The notes under the pieces were generated by a model. That model saw nothing but the letters and a program-made list of their open reading frames with translations, was not told where the DNA came from and did no database searches. From assembly GCA_023424865.1 (NCBI GenBank), contig JAFADM010000376.1, positions 1 through 29,551 on the forward strand: a stretch of 29,551 bases of DNA, given 5' to 3'. Positions 6,528 to 14,108 of this stretch are shown here, piece by piece; within the stretch, counting starts at the first letter, position 1, and every line of letters starts with the position of its first letter. A program made the position numbers and the translations under genes. Source of the DNA: Bacillota bacterium. GTDB lineage: Bacteria; Bacillota_A; Clostridia; DSM-8532.

Positions 6528-8156
6528 ATGAACCAGGAGATGCTGGAACTGACAAAAAAACTGGTGGAAATTCCAAGCGTGAACAATACTCCGGGAGAAG
6601 CTGAAATCGGGCGCTTCATAGAGAGCTATCTGCGTAGCCTGCCTTATTTTCAGGCGCACCCGGAGCGGGTTGTCGTACAGGAGCTTTCAAAGGATCCCTT
6701 AAAGCGGCGAAATGTGCTTGCACTGCTTCTGGGCGAGAAGGAGCCCAAAGCGGAAACCCTTTTATTCCATGGGCACACCGACACGGTGGGAACAGAGGAC
6801 TATGGCGTCCTGGAGGATGTGGCCTTTTTACCTGACAGCCTGAGGGAGCGGCTTTCAAAGCTGGAGCTTTCCCAGGAGGTTCGAAGGGATTTGGAATCGG
6901 GAGAGTATCTCTTTGGCAGAGGGGCTTTAGATATGAAAAGCGGCATCGCTGTCTTTCTTGTATTATTAAAGGAGTATGCCCGGAGGGTGAAGGAGCTTTC
7001 CGGCAATTTGCTGGTTTCCTTTAACCCGGTGGAAGAAAATGCCCATACCGGCATCATTGAAGGCCTTTCCATATTAAAGGAGTTTAAGACCCGATACGGG
7101 CTCCATTATAAGCTGGCGGTAAACAATGATTATATCTGTCCCCTATATCAGGAGGATCCTCATCGTTACATCTATACGGGTGTGGTGGGGAAGGTGCTTC
7201 CCTGCTTCTATATTCAGGGCAGGGAAACCCATGTGGGACAGTGTTTTGAGGGCTTTGACGCCACTATGGCGGCGGCTGGGCTGGTTGAGGCCATCAATTA
7301 CCGGACGGAATTCTGTGATGGCTATGAAGGCGAATACAGTCTCCCTCCCACCGTATTGAAGATGAAGGATTTAAAGCCCTGGTACAATGTTCAGACGGCG
7401 GATTCGGCCTTTGTGTACTTTAACCTTTTTGTGCACCATACATCCATGACGGATATCACCAAAAGGCTTAAGGCCGTCTGCTATGAGGTTATGGAAGGGG
7501 TAGGGGAGAAAATGAGCCGGCGTGGCAGGGCGTATCTGAACCTTACCGGGCAATGGGCAAAGGAGCCGGATTACAGCTTTCTTGCTTTTACCTATGAAGA
7601 GCTGTTGGCTGTGGCACAAGAGAAAAACTCTAAAATTGGGGAATGCCTGGCAGCCTACACCGGGGAGCTCTTAGCCGGGGGGGAGGATAAGCGAGAGATT
7701 CCCATGAAGCTTATCCGTCTTTTATTAAGGGAGGCAGGCATTATGAAGCCCGCCATTGTGTTGTTTTACGCGGCACCCTATTGCCCTCATAATACCCTTG
7801 CGGAAAAGGACCAAAGCCTTACGGATACCCTTGAAGCCATTACGGAAAAGGTAGAAAGGGCCAGCCAAACGGACTATAGAATCCTGCGTTTTTTTCCCAG
7901 CCTTTCCGATTCAAGCTATTTAAGAATTGACGATTCGGAAGAATCGCTGAAGTGCCTATTTGGAAACTTTCCGCAGCAGGAGCAATTATACCCTTTACCT
8001 GTGGAGGCCATACGAGAGCTTGATATTCCGGCAGTGAATTTCGGTTGTTATGGAAAGGATGCTCATAAATGGACGGAAAGAGTTAATCTTTCCTATTCCT
8101 TTGGAGTCCTGCCGGAGCTCATTAAGGAAACGGTCCGTTCTTTTCTCGGGAGTTAA
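6528..8156 (+). CDS. rocB: RocB-like M20 family hydrolase
   Basis: 542 residues, the characteristic length of RocB (arginine utilisation protein; M20 fold), clearly longer than ordinary M20 peptidases. The metal site is complete: HGHTDTVG (His83, Asp85), GRGALDMKSG (Asp135) and NPVEENAHTG (Glu169/170). A large C-terminal half includes FYAAPYCPHN, SLSDSSYL and FGCYGKDAHKWTERV, the last holding the expected final His. No signal peptide is present, so it is cytoplasmic. The ATG has AAGGAGAGGG 5 nt upstream. It is first of four plus-strand genes. RocB's biochemical reaction has not been established to my knowledge; the arginine link comes from the Bacillus roc regulon and here from the adjacent guanidino-modifying enzyme. 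An amidohydrolase acting on an arginine-containing compound is a reasonable guess. Confidence 0.82.
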   Translation: MNQEMLELTKKLVEIPSVNNTPGEAEIGRFIESYLRSLPYFQAHPERVVVQELSKDPLKRRNVLALLLGEKEPKAETLLFHGHTDTVGTEDYGVLEDVAFLPDSLRERLSKLELSQEVRRDLESGEYLFGRGALDMKSGIAVFLVLLKEYARRVKELSGNLLVSFNPVEENAHTGIIEGLSILKEFKTRYGLHYKLAVNNDYICPLYQEDPHRYIYTGVVGKVLPCFYIQGRETHVGQCFEGFDATMAAAGLVEAINYRTEFCDGYEGEYSLPPTVLKMKDLKPWYNVQTADSAFVYFNLFVHHTSMTDITKRLKAVCYEVMEGVGEKMSRRGRAYLNLTGQWAKEPDYSFLAFTYEELLAVAQEKNSKIGECLAAYTGELLAGGEDKREIPMKLIRLLLREAGIMKPAIVLFYAAPYCPHNTLAEKDQSLTDTLEAITEKVERASQTDYRILRFFPSLSDSSYLRIDDSEESLKCLFGNFPQQEQLYPLPVEAIRELDIPAVNFGCYGKDAHKWTERVNLSYSFGVLPELIKETVRSFLGS

Positions 8157-8229
8157 GAGGACGGAAGGGCTTAAGCCTGAAGAGAATAACCCGGATAATG
8201 ACATGCAGTGTGCATAAAGGAGGATCTTG

Positions 8230-9066
8230 ATGTTTGTAAAAAACGGAACGGGAGAGCTGAAGCGGGTCTTAGTGTCCCGGCCAACCTATTTGAAGCCTGC
8301 ACCCATTAATGAAATCGCCAAGGTGTGGCAAAATACCACTTTGGATACGGCAAGGATGGAGGAAGAGCACCGGCTTCTTGTAAAGGCCTACGAGGCTAAC
8401 GGGGTGGCCGTGGAATATCTGGAACCGGCCGAGAACAGGCCCAATGCCGTCTTTTCCAGGGACTTTGGCGCATGTGTCCGGGAGGGCTATATTCTTGGCC
8501 GTTTTAAGCTTCCTCTGAGGCAATTTGAGCATGTGGACTATGAGCGGCGGATGGCTGAGTTGGGAGTACCCTGTGTTGCTTTTTTAAGGGAAGGGTATTT
8601 TGAGGGCGGCGACTTTATGTTTATGGATGAAACCCATCTTCTTATAGGTATGGCGGATCGCACCGACGAAAAAGGCCTGGAGGAGCTGCGCCAAGGGCTG
8701 AACGTCTATGGCTACCAAGTAATCGGGGTAGCACTTAGACCCCAATACCTGCATCTGGATATGTGCTTCAATCTGGTGGACGATCATTTGGCGGTGGCTT
8801 ATCCGGGGGCTTTGTCAGAGGAAGCTCTGGCGTTAATTCAAAAGCTGGAGATTGAGATTCTGGATGTGGAGGAGGACAGCATTTTTAGCCATGGCTGCAA
8901 CCTTCAGAGCCTGGGGAGCAAGCGGGTGCTTTCCCTCAAAAAGAATGCCCGGGTAAATGAAAGGCTGGCTCAAAAAGGCATGAAGGTCATAGAGCTGGAC
9001 ATCACCGAGATTCTTAAAGCCGGAGGAGGGCCTCACTGCATGACCTTTCCTCTTGAAAGAGGCTAA
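8230..9066 (+). CDS. Guanidino-group modifying enzyme (DDAH / arginine dihydrolase-like)
   Basis: 278 residues from the ATG at 8230; the preceding TTG is a poorer start because AAGGAGG at 8217-8223 is spaced 6 nt from the ATG. The pentein fold residues are in place: NAVFSRD (Asp ~78), EGGDFMF (~125-128), the general-base His in LHLDMCF (~174) and the nucleophile Cys in GGGPHCMTF (Cys270). Family members hydrolyse arginine, methylarginines, agmatine or citrulline. The closest functional parallel by context is cyanobacterial ArgZ/AgrE, where this domain is fused to the TIGR00300 cyclodeaminase that is encoded separately here. An Asn stands where DDAH and arginine deiminase have Asp in the P-D-x-V-F motif. 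The likely reaction is arginine to ornithine or citrulline; which one is uncertain. Confidence 0.8.
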   Translation: MFVKNGTGELKRVLVSRPTYLKPAPINEIAKVWQNTTLDTARMEEEHRLLVKAYEANGVAVEYLEPAENRPNAVFSRDFGACVREGYILGRFKLPLRQFEHVDYERRMAELGVPCVAFLREGYFEGGDFMFMDETHLLIGMADRTDEKGLEELRQGLNVYGYQVIGVALRPQYLHLDMCFNLVDDHLAVAYPGALSEEALALIQKLEIEILDVEEDSIFSHGCNLQSLGSKRVLSLKKNARVNERLAQKGMKVIELDITEILKAGGGPHCMTFPLERG

Positions 9067-9109
9067 ACAATAGCTAAAAGGATTCAAAAGAACGTAAAGG
9101 AGAATGAAC

Positions 9110-10195
9110 ATGAGCTACTTTTTATGTGACGAATTCAAGGATATGGAGCCCTATATTCCCGGCGAACAGCCCAGGGACAGAGCTTATATAAAGCTTAATG
9201 CCAACGAGTCGTCACTGCCCCCGTCACCGAAGGTGCTGGAGGCCGTTTCAAAAAGCAGCATGCTTAAAATGGGCTTTTACTCCGATCCCCATTGCCTGAA
9301 GCTTAGGGAGGCCATTGCCGAGGTATGCGGAGTGGTGCCCGAGCAGGTGTTTGTGGGAAATGGGGCCGACGAGGTTCTCGGCTTTTGCTTCATGAGCTTT
9401 TTTTCACCCAGGATGAAGCTGTGCTTTCCGGATATCACCTATGATTTTTACCGGACTTACGCAAAAACCAATCGCATTGATTTTGAGCGGATACCTCTGG
9501 ATGAAAATTTTGATATAAAGGTGGAGGACTATATCCGCACCGACAGGGATATTGTCCTTGCCAACCCCAATAATCCCACGGGAAAGGTTCTGAAGGTGGA
9601 GGAAATTGAGAGGATTGTGGCAGCCAAGCCAAAACGCATGGTTATTGTGGATGAGGCCTATATTGACTACGGCAATGCATCCTGCATTCCCCTTGTAGCC
9701 CAATACCCCAACCTGGTGGTGGTACAAACCTTCTCCAAGTCCAGAAACCTGGCTGGGGCCCGTATTGGCTTTGCTGTTTCTTCCAGGGAAATTATTGAGG
9801 ATATGTCGAAAATCAAATTTGCTTTTAATCCCTTCAATATGAGTGAATTTGCTATCCGGGCGGGGGCCGCGGCCGTACTGGATACAAAGTATCTGGAAAA
9901 ATGCGTAAGCTCAGTTGTCCATACAAGGGAAAGGACCAGGGAAAGCCTTGAGAAAATGGGTTTTAGGGTTCCCAAGTCCCATACCAATTTTCTTTTGGCA
10001 TCCCATCCGGCCATCTATGCGGGAGATCTTGCAAAACGGCTTAAGGAAAAAGGCGTTTTAATCCGGCATTATGACGAGGACCGGATAAGGGAATTTATCC
10101 GTGTGACCATTGGAACTGAAACGGAAATGGCATCCGTTGTGGACACACTTAAGGAGATAATGGGGGAATTGGGCTATGAAGATTATCATCAGTGA
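9110..10195 (+). CDS. PLP-dependent aminotransferase, HisC-like (class I/II)
   Basis: 361 residues. The second ATG (9110) is chosen because AAAGGAG lies 7 nt before it and only 1 nt before the ATG at 9104. Fold-type I landmarks: LNANESSLPPSP near the N-terminus, GNGADEVL, ANPNNPTGKVL, DEAYIDYG (Asp181), the PLP lysine in TFSKSRNLAGARIG (Lys210) and a C-terminal Arg in FIRVTIGT. It resembles histidinol-phosphate aminotransferases, but no other his genes are nearby. Its last 20 bp overlap the dehydrogenase gene, implying tight coupling. A catabolic role is likely: transamination of an amino acid to its 2-oxo acid, which the next enzyme could reduce. The substrate is not readable from sequence. 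Confidence 0.82.
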   Translation: MSYFLCDEFKDMEPYIPGEQPRDRAYIKLNANESSLPPSPKVLEAVSKSSMLKMGFYSDPHCLKLREAIAEVCGVVPEQVFVGNGADEVLGFCFMSFFSPRMKLCFPDITYDFYRTYAKTNRIDFERIPLDENFDIKVEDYIRTDRDIVLANPNNPTGKVLKVEEIERIVAAKPKRMVIVDEAYIDYGNASCIPLVAQYPNLVVVQTFSKSRNLAGARIGFAVSSREIIEDMSKIKFAFNPFNMSEFAIRAGAAAVLDTKYLEKCVSSVVHTRERTRESLEKMGFRVPKSHTNFLLASHPAIYAGDLAKRLKEKGVLIRHYDEDRIREFIRVTIGTETEMASVVDTLKEIMGELGYEDYHQ

Positions 10196-11153
10196 TTATC
10201 CCGGTGTGATGGAAACCGACTACAGCCTCACCCGGGAAGCTGTCTTATCGGTTCTGCCTCAGGCCCGTATTGAGATCCTTCCCTATAGCGAGGACCCCAT
10301 CTTTTACAAGGCTCTTTCAGGTGCGGAAGGCCTGATAACCGCCTTTCTTCCCCTGGATGAGCGGTTTTTCAGCAAGGCCCGAAGGCTCCGGTGCGTCTCT
10401 ATAAGTGCCGCCGGATACGGCAATGTGGATTTGAAATCAGCCCAAAGGCATGGGGTAGCAATATGCCATATTGAGGAATACTGTACCCGGGAGGTGGCGG
10501 AGCATACTCTGTCCCTTATCCTTGCCCTGAACCGGAACCTTAAGTACTATACCCGTAAAATTGAAAAGGATCATGAATGGAAGTTCCACACCGTTGACGG
10601 CGGCAGGCCCATTTCACAACAGACTCTTTCCATATTTGGCTTTGGCAGGATAGGCAGAATGGTAGCCGAATATGCAAGGGCTTTAGGCATGGAGGTTTTG
10701 GCGGTGGCTCCCGGCCTTAAGGCTGAGGAGGCCCTTCGGCTGGGTGTACGGCCTGTGACGGTGGAGGAAGCCCTTCGTAAGGGGGATGTCATTACAAATC
10801 ACATGAACCTGAAGCCTGAAAATGTTCGATTTTTCAATAGAGAGGCGTTCTCAAAAATGGAGCGCTCACCCTTGTTTATCAATACGGGACGGGGCGGCAG
10901 CGTTGACGAGGAAGCCCTCTGTGAGGCCCTTGATACGGGGAAAATACGGGGAGCGGGACTGGATGTGCTGACGGATGAGGATCCCAGTCTTGAAGGCCAT
11001 CCTCTCCTTGGCAGGGATAATGTTGTGATTACGCCCCACAGTGCTTTTTACTCCTCGGAATCCATGGAGAAGCTTCAAATTATCAGCGGCTCCAATTTGG
11101 CTTTTTGTCTCAAGGGAGAGATGGAAAAGGTGAGAAAGCCGGTGAGCGGCTGA
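10176..11153 (+). CDS. D-2-hydroxyacid dehydrogenase (PGDH/phosphonate DH-like)
   Basis: 325 residues. Substrate-binding segments flank a Rossmann domain with IFGFGRIGRMVAEYARALG (GxGxxG at 155-160). The catalytic triad is visible: Arg239 in INTGRGG, Glu268 in LTDEDP, His288 in TPHSAFYS. After the second strand the sequence is VAPG, without the usual acidic residue that selects NAD, so cofactor preference is uncertain. It starts inside the aminotransferase gene (20-bp overlap), which indicates translational coupling. Together the two could convert an amino acid to a D-2-hydroxy acid as an electron sink. I see no clear terminator before the convergent gene ending at 11251. Confidence 0.82.
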   Translation: MKIIISDYPGVMETDYSLTREAVLSVLPQARIEILPYSEDPIFYKALSGAEGLITAFLPLDERFFSKARRLRCVSISAAGYGNVDLKSAQRHGVAICHIEEYCTREVAEHTLSLILALNRNLKYYTRKIEKDHEWKFHTVDGGRPISQQTLSIFGFGRIGRMVAEYARALGMEVLAVAPGLKAEEALRLGVRPVTVEEALRKGDVITNHMNLKPENVRFFNREAFSKMERSPLFINTGRGGSVDEEALCEALDTGKIRGAGLDVLTDEDPSLEGHPLLGRDNVVITPHSAFYSSESMEKLQIISGSNLAFCLKGEMEKVRKPVSG

Positions 11154-11250
11154 GAATGCGGATAGTAGCAATGTCGTTTAAGCTTTGAAACAAAAGTTCG
11201 GGGGCATTGAAACCAAATGGCTGCCAAAATACCAGAAGCCGTTTGCCCGT

Positions 11251-12201
11251 TTATGCCAGAGGCCGCATATCCTCAGCCGTGTCCTTCTCGAAAAGAAGCC
11301 TGAGATTCCGTGTCAGTACTCCAGTACTGTAATAGCCGTCCAGATTCAGCCGGTCAAGCTTTGTACGGAGGCCTTCCGGAAGGGAATCCAACGAGGCTTC
11401 CTTAATAAGCCAATGGGTGTCCTCCTCTGTAAAAGGTGTGTCCCAGGAGACCGGTTCAAGACGGCTTTTGTTTTTGGGACATGCCGCCTGGCAACGAAGA
11501 CAGCCCACCACCGCATGATTTAAGCTCGTATCCAGCCAATTGGGAAAAGGGCCGGGATCCTCATTTGAATAGGTAAGACAGGTGAGGGGCTCAATGAGCT
11601 TGCGTTCCTTTGATATGGAACCGGTGGGGCAGGCTTTAAGACATGCAAGACAATTGTCGCACTGGGGCATGCGACGGCTTTCCGGAAGCAGTGCCTCCCC
11701 GGCGGGTAGATCGGAAACCCAGGCTGCAAGCCTGTTGAGACTTCCCATACCCTCCACATAGGAGATATTGTTCCTGCCATACCAGCTTAGTCCACTTCGA
11801 ACAGCTAGAAGCTTTAATGGCAGGGAGGCCCTGGTAAGGGTGCAGTTTTCCTCATGAAGGAAGCTTCTAAGCTTCTCCTCCATAAGATCATCCGCCCCCT
11901 GGGATATGTAGCCGGGAGGGTAAAGGGTATGACGGGCTTTTCCCATCCAATAAAAGCTTAGGCTGACAATGGGCTGGGGAAAGGCAATAAGGATGATGGA
12001 ACGAGCTTTTGGAAACCTTTCGGAGTAGTCGAATATAAAGCGCGGCAGGTAATTTTCATAAAAGCCCGGATTAATTTGCCCATCGTTATAGAGCCGTACA
12101 AGCTCTTTCTTAAGTTCCGGCAGCTCCTGGTGGGCTATGATTCTGCCTTTACAGCCATTTTGATCCAATAATTCTAAAAGCCTTTCAGTTACGGTATTCA
12201 T
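11251..12201 (-). CDS. Double 4Fe-4S cluster protein, epoxyqueuosine reductase (QueG)-like
   Basis: 316 residues from the ATG at 12201, which has AGGAGG 7 nt upstream; an in-frame upstream start at 12246 has no such site. Two ferredoxin-type motifs are present, CDNCLACLKACPTGS and CLRCQAACPKNK. Upstream, RSGLSWYGRNNISYV resembles the QueG motif R-x-G-L-G-W-x-G-K. It is shorter than QueG, lacks a HEAT-repeat tail, and has Ser/Arg in place of the usual Gly/Lys of that motif. It is therefore probably a paralogue with a different electron-transfer role rather than the tRNA queuosine enzyme. The gene is divergent from the CGNR regulator, with a palindrome between them. Confidence 0.75.
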   Translation of the reverse strand: MNTVTERLLELLDQNGCKGRIIAHQELPELKKELVRLYNDGQINPGFYENYLPRFIFDYSERFPKARSIILIAFPQPIVSLSFYWMGKARHTLYPPGYISQGADDLMEEKLRSFLHEENCTLTRASLPLKLLAVRSGLSWYGRNNISYVEGMGSLNRLAAWVSDLPAGEALLPESRRMPQCDNCLACLKACPTGSISKERKLIEPLTCLTYSNEDPGPFPNWLDTSLNHAVVGCLRCQAACPKNKSRLEPVSWDTPFTEEDTHWLIKEASLDSLPEGLRTKLDRLNLDGYYSTGVLTRNLRLLFEKDTAEDMRPLA

Positions 12202-12260
12202 GTTGAAACCTCCTGTACTTGCTTTGTGAAATGGGGGTATAATCAAAATAGAAGCAGGCT

Positions 12261-12290
12261 GTAACTATCAAATGTATATACGATAGTTAC
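12261..12290. promoter_or_regulatory. Palindromic operator-like site between QueG-like and CGNR genes
   Basis: GTAACTATC (12261-12269) and GATAGTTAC (12282-12290) form a perfect 9-bp inverted repeat with a 12-bp AT-rich centre. A third, slightly altered half-site GTAACTGTC lies at 12320-12328, 33 nt before the CGNR start codon. The arrangement suggests a dimeric regulator binding both the palindrome and the single half-site, most simply the adjacent CGNR protein acting on its own promoter and the divergent gene. Confidence 0.6.
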
Positions 12291-12352
12291 TTGCTGACTT
12301 CACGATAGCATGACGCGGTGTAACTGTCAATATGTAATTTGGAGGTTACGAG

Positions 12353-12895
12353 TTGAATTTGCTGGCACTGGACTTCATTAATACCTCATGGTGTATTACC
12401 CACTCGCCCTATATGGATACGCTGAAAGAACCGGAGCGATTAACGGCGTTCCTTAAAAAGCGGGATCTTTTACCTGACTCTGCGGCGGATGCCGGAGCAG
12501 TGGAAAGCCTTTTGCGCTTGAGGGATTTTTTAACCGACGCCCTTTTGCAGGTTATTGAGACACAAGCCCTTTCTGAGGCCGCCCAAAAAGAGCTTAACCG
12601 GTATTTTAGCCTTTCATCCTTGGTGAGGGTATTAGATAAAACAGAGAATGAGCCTTCCGTCTCCCTGCAGCCGCTCACAAAGGACTGGAACTGGGTACAG
12701 TCGGAAATAAGCGCCTCCTTTGCACATCTGGCAATTCAGGAGAAAGAGCGTCTGCGTGTATGTGAAAACCCCGAATGCCGCTGGTATTTCCATGATGAAA
12801 CCCGTAATCGCAATAAACGGTGCTGTGATGAAACCTGTGCAAGCCTGGTAAAGGTCCGAAGATACCGGGCAAGGCAAAAGAAGGAACAAAAATGA
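12353..12895 (+). CDS. CGNR/ABATE-domain zinc-finger regulator (variant signature)
   Basis: 180 residues. The N-terminal ABATE (DUF1470) part begins LALDFINTSW and continues to residue ~120. The C-terminal zinc finger reads CENPECRWYFHD, then RCCDETC and VKVRRYRARQK, the arrangement of CGNR proteins. The eponymous Cys-Gly-Asn-Arg is replaced by Cys-Ala-Ser-Leu. The start is TTG at 12353 with GGAGG 7 nt upstream; no closer ATG exists. These proteins are thought to be ligand-sensing DNA-binding regulators. A palindrome and a half-site lie just upstream, consistent with autoregulation. Its target is probably the divergent Fe-S protein gene. The ligand is unknown. Confidence 0.8.
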   Translation: MNLLALDFINTSWCITHSPYMDTLKEPERLTAFLKKRDLLPDSAADAGAVESLLRLRDFLTDALLQVIETQALSEAAQKELNRYFSLSSLVRVLDKTENEPSVSLQPLTKDWNWVQSEISASFAHLAIQEKERLRVCENPECRWYFHDETRNRNKRCCDETCASLVKVRRYRARQKKEQK

Positions 12896-12920
12896 ACAGG
12901 TTTATGGATTGCAACCTGTT
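12895..12920. repeat. Short perfect inverted repeat after the CGNR gene
   Basis: AACAGGTT (12895-12902) and AACCTGTT (12913-12920) are exact reverse complements with a 10-bp centre. The left arm starts in the CGNR stop codon. It could be an operator for the following aldo/keto reductase gene or a small RNA stem. No T-run follows. Confidence 0.4.
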
Positions 12921-12948
12921 CCGGTAATTAATATACTATTGTTTATAC

Positions 12949-12977
12949 CAGGCACTTATGAAGTGCCTGACATTTTT
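12949..12977 (+). terminator. Intrinsic terminator or attenuator between CGNR and aldo/keto reductase genes
   Basis: CAGGCACTT (12949-12957), loop ATG, AAGTGCCTG (12961-12969), then ACA and TTTTT to 12977. This 9-bp perfect stem with a T-run is a good Rho-independent terminator shape. It lies 19 nt before the aldo/keto reductase ATG. It either ends the CGNR transcript or attenuates read-through into the reductase gene. Confidence 0.65.
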
Positions 12978-12995
12978 GTGATTATTGGGGGTCCT

Positions 12996-14099
12996 ATGCA
13001 ATACAAAAAGTACGGTAAAACAGGCAAGGAAATCTCGGTTATCGGTTTTGGCGGTATGCGTTTTCCAAAAGTCAACGACAGCTACGACTACGACAAATGC
13101 GCCGAGCTTGCCGTAAAGGCCAGTGAGCTGGGGGTCAATTACTTCGACACGGCGCCCTATTACAACAACGACAACAGCGAATTCATTATGGGCCATGCCT
13201 TTAAGCAGATGAAAAAGCCCTTCTATGTATCCACCAAGAGCAGCGAGACGGAAGGTGCCAAGCTGAGAGAACAGCTGGAAACCTCTCTGAAGCGTCTGAA
13301 TCTGGAAAAGATTAATTTCTACCATATTTGGTGCATACTGGACCTGGAGGATTACAAATCCCGCATGGTAAAAGGCGGAGCCTATGAAGCTGCGCTCAAG
13401 GCCAAGGAAGAGGGCCTTATTGAGCATCTTGTCTTTTCAACCCACTGTACCGGCGATGAAATTGAAACCATAGTTAATGAAGGATGCTTTGAGGGCATGA
13501 CCATCGGTTACAATATCCTCAATTTTCCTTTCCGTCAAAAAGGCCTGAAGGCTGCTTATGAAAAGGGTCTTGGGGTAGCTACCATGAACCCTTTGGGCGG
13601 AGGGATTATTCCCCAGAAGGCAGACTATTTCGATTTTATCCGAAGCGGAGATGATGCCAATGTGGTGGATGCCGCACTTCGGTTTAATGCCTCCCATGAC
13701 GAAATAACCACAGTCCTGGCAGGTATGGGCAGCATGGAAGAGGTTTTGCAGGACTGTCAGGTGGGTGACAGGCTTCAAAAGCTGAGCCGGGATAAGCTCA
13801 ATGAAATTGAAAGCAGGCTCTATAGCGGCATGGACAAGCTATGTACGGGATGTCGTTATTGTGAGTACTGTCCTGCGGATATCCAGGTATCCAAGTTTAT
13901 GCTGTCCTACAATCACCACATTCTAGGCAATACCAAAGAGGTTACCAGCTATATTAAATGGCATTGGGACTTGAAGCCGGAGGATGCGGAAAAATGCATA
14001 GAATGCGGCCTTTGCGAAAGCAAATGCACCCAGCATTTGCCCGTTATCGATAGGCTCAGGGAGATTACGGCTTTTAACCAAAGCTCTCAAAAAAGCTGA
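12996..14099 (+). CDS. Aldo/keto reductase with C-terminal 4Fe-4S domain
   Basis: 367 residues from the ATG at 12996 (GGGGGT upstream); the longer frame from 12909 would run through the terminator hairpin and is unlikely. The AKR barrel has the expected tetrad region: Asp and Tyr in YFDTAPYY, Lys in VSTKSS and His in FYHIWCI. Near residue 280 the barrel passes to a ferredoxin-like tail with CTGCRYCEYCPADIQ and CIECGLCESKCTQHLPV. This architecture is widespread in strict anaerobes. The Fe-S clusters presumably exchange electrons with ferredoxin in place of, or in addition to, NAD(P)H. The substrate is unknown. The convergent regulator immediately downstream leaves no room for a separate terminator. 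Confidence 0.85.
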   Translation: MQYKKYGKTGKEISVIGFGGMRFPKVNDSYDYDKCAELAVKASELGVNYFDTAPYYNNDNSEFIMGHAFKQMKKPFYVSTKSSETEGAKLREQLETSLKRLNLEKINFYHIWCILDLEDYKSRMVKGGAYEAALKAKEEGLIEHLVFSTHCTGDEIETIVNEGCFEGMTIGYNILNFPFRQKGLKAAYEKGLGVATMNPLGGGIIPQKADYFDFIRSGDDANVVDAALRFNASHDEITTVLAGMGSMEEVLQDCQVGDRLQKLSRDKLNEIESRLYSGMDKLCTGCRYCEYCPADIQVSKFMLSYNHHILGNTKEVTSYIKWHWDLKPEDAEKCIECGLCESKCTQHLPVIDRLREITAFNQSSQKS

Positions 14100-14108
14100 G
14101 TAAGCCGG

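Noticed and set aside
9110..10195. hisC (histidine biosynthesis) assignment
   Set aside because: The fold is HisC-like but no other histidine genes are present and the gene is coupled to a catabolic-looking operon.
11154..11250. Terminator search between convergent hydroxyacid dehydrogenase and QueG-like genes
   Set aside because: Only a very short stem (GTTT/GAAAC-like) is visible; not enough to call a terminator.
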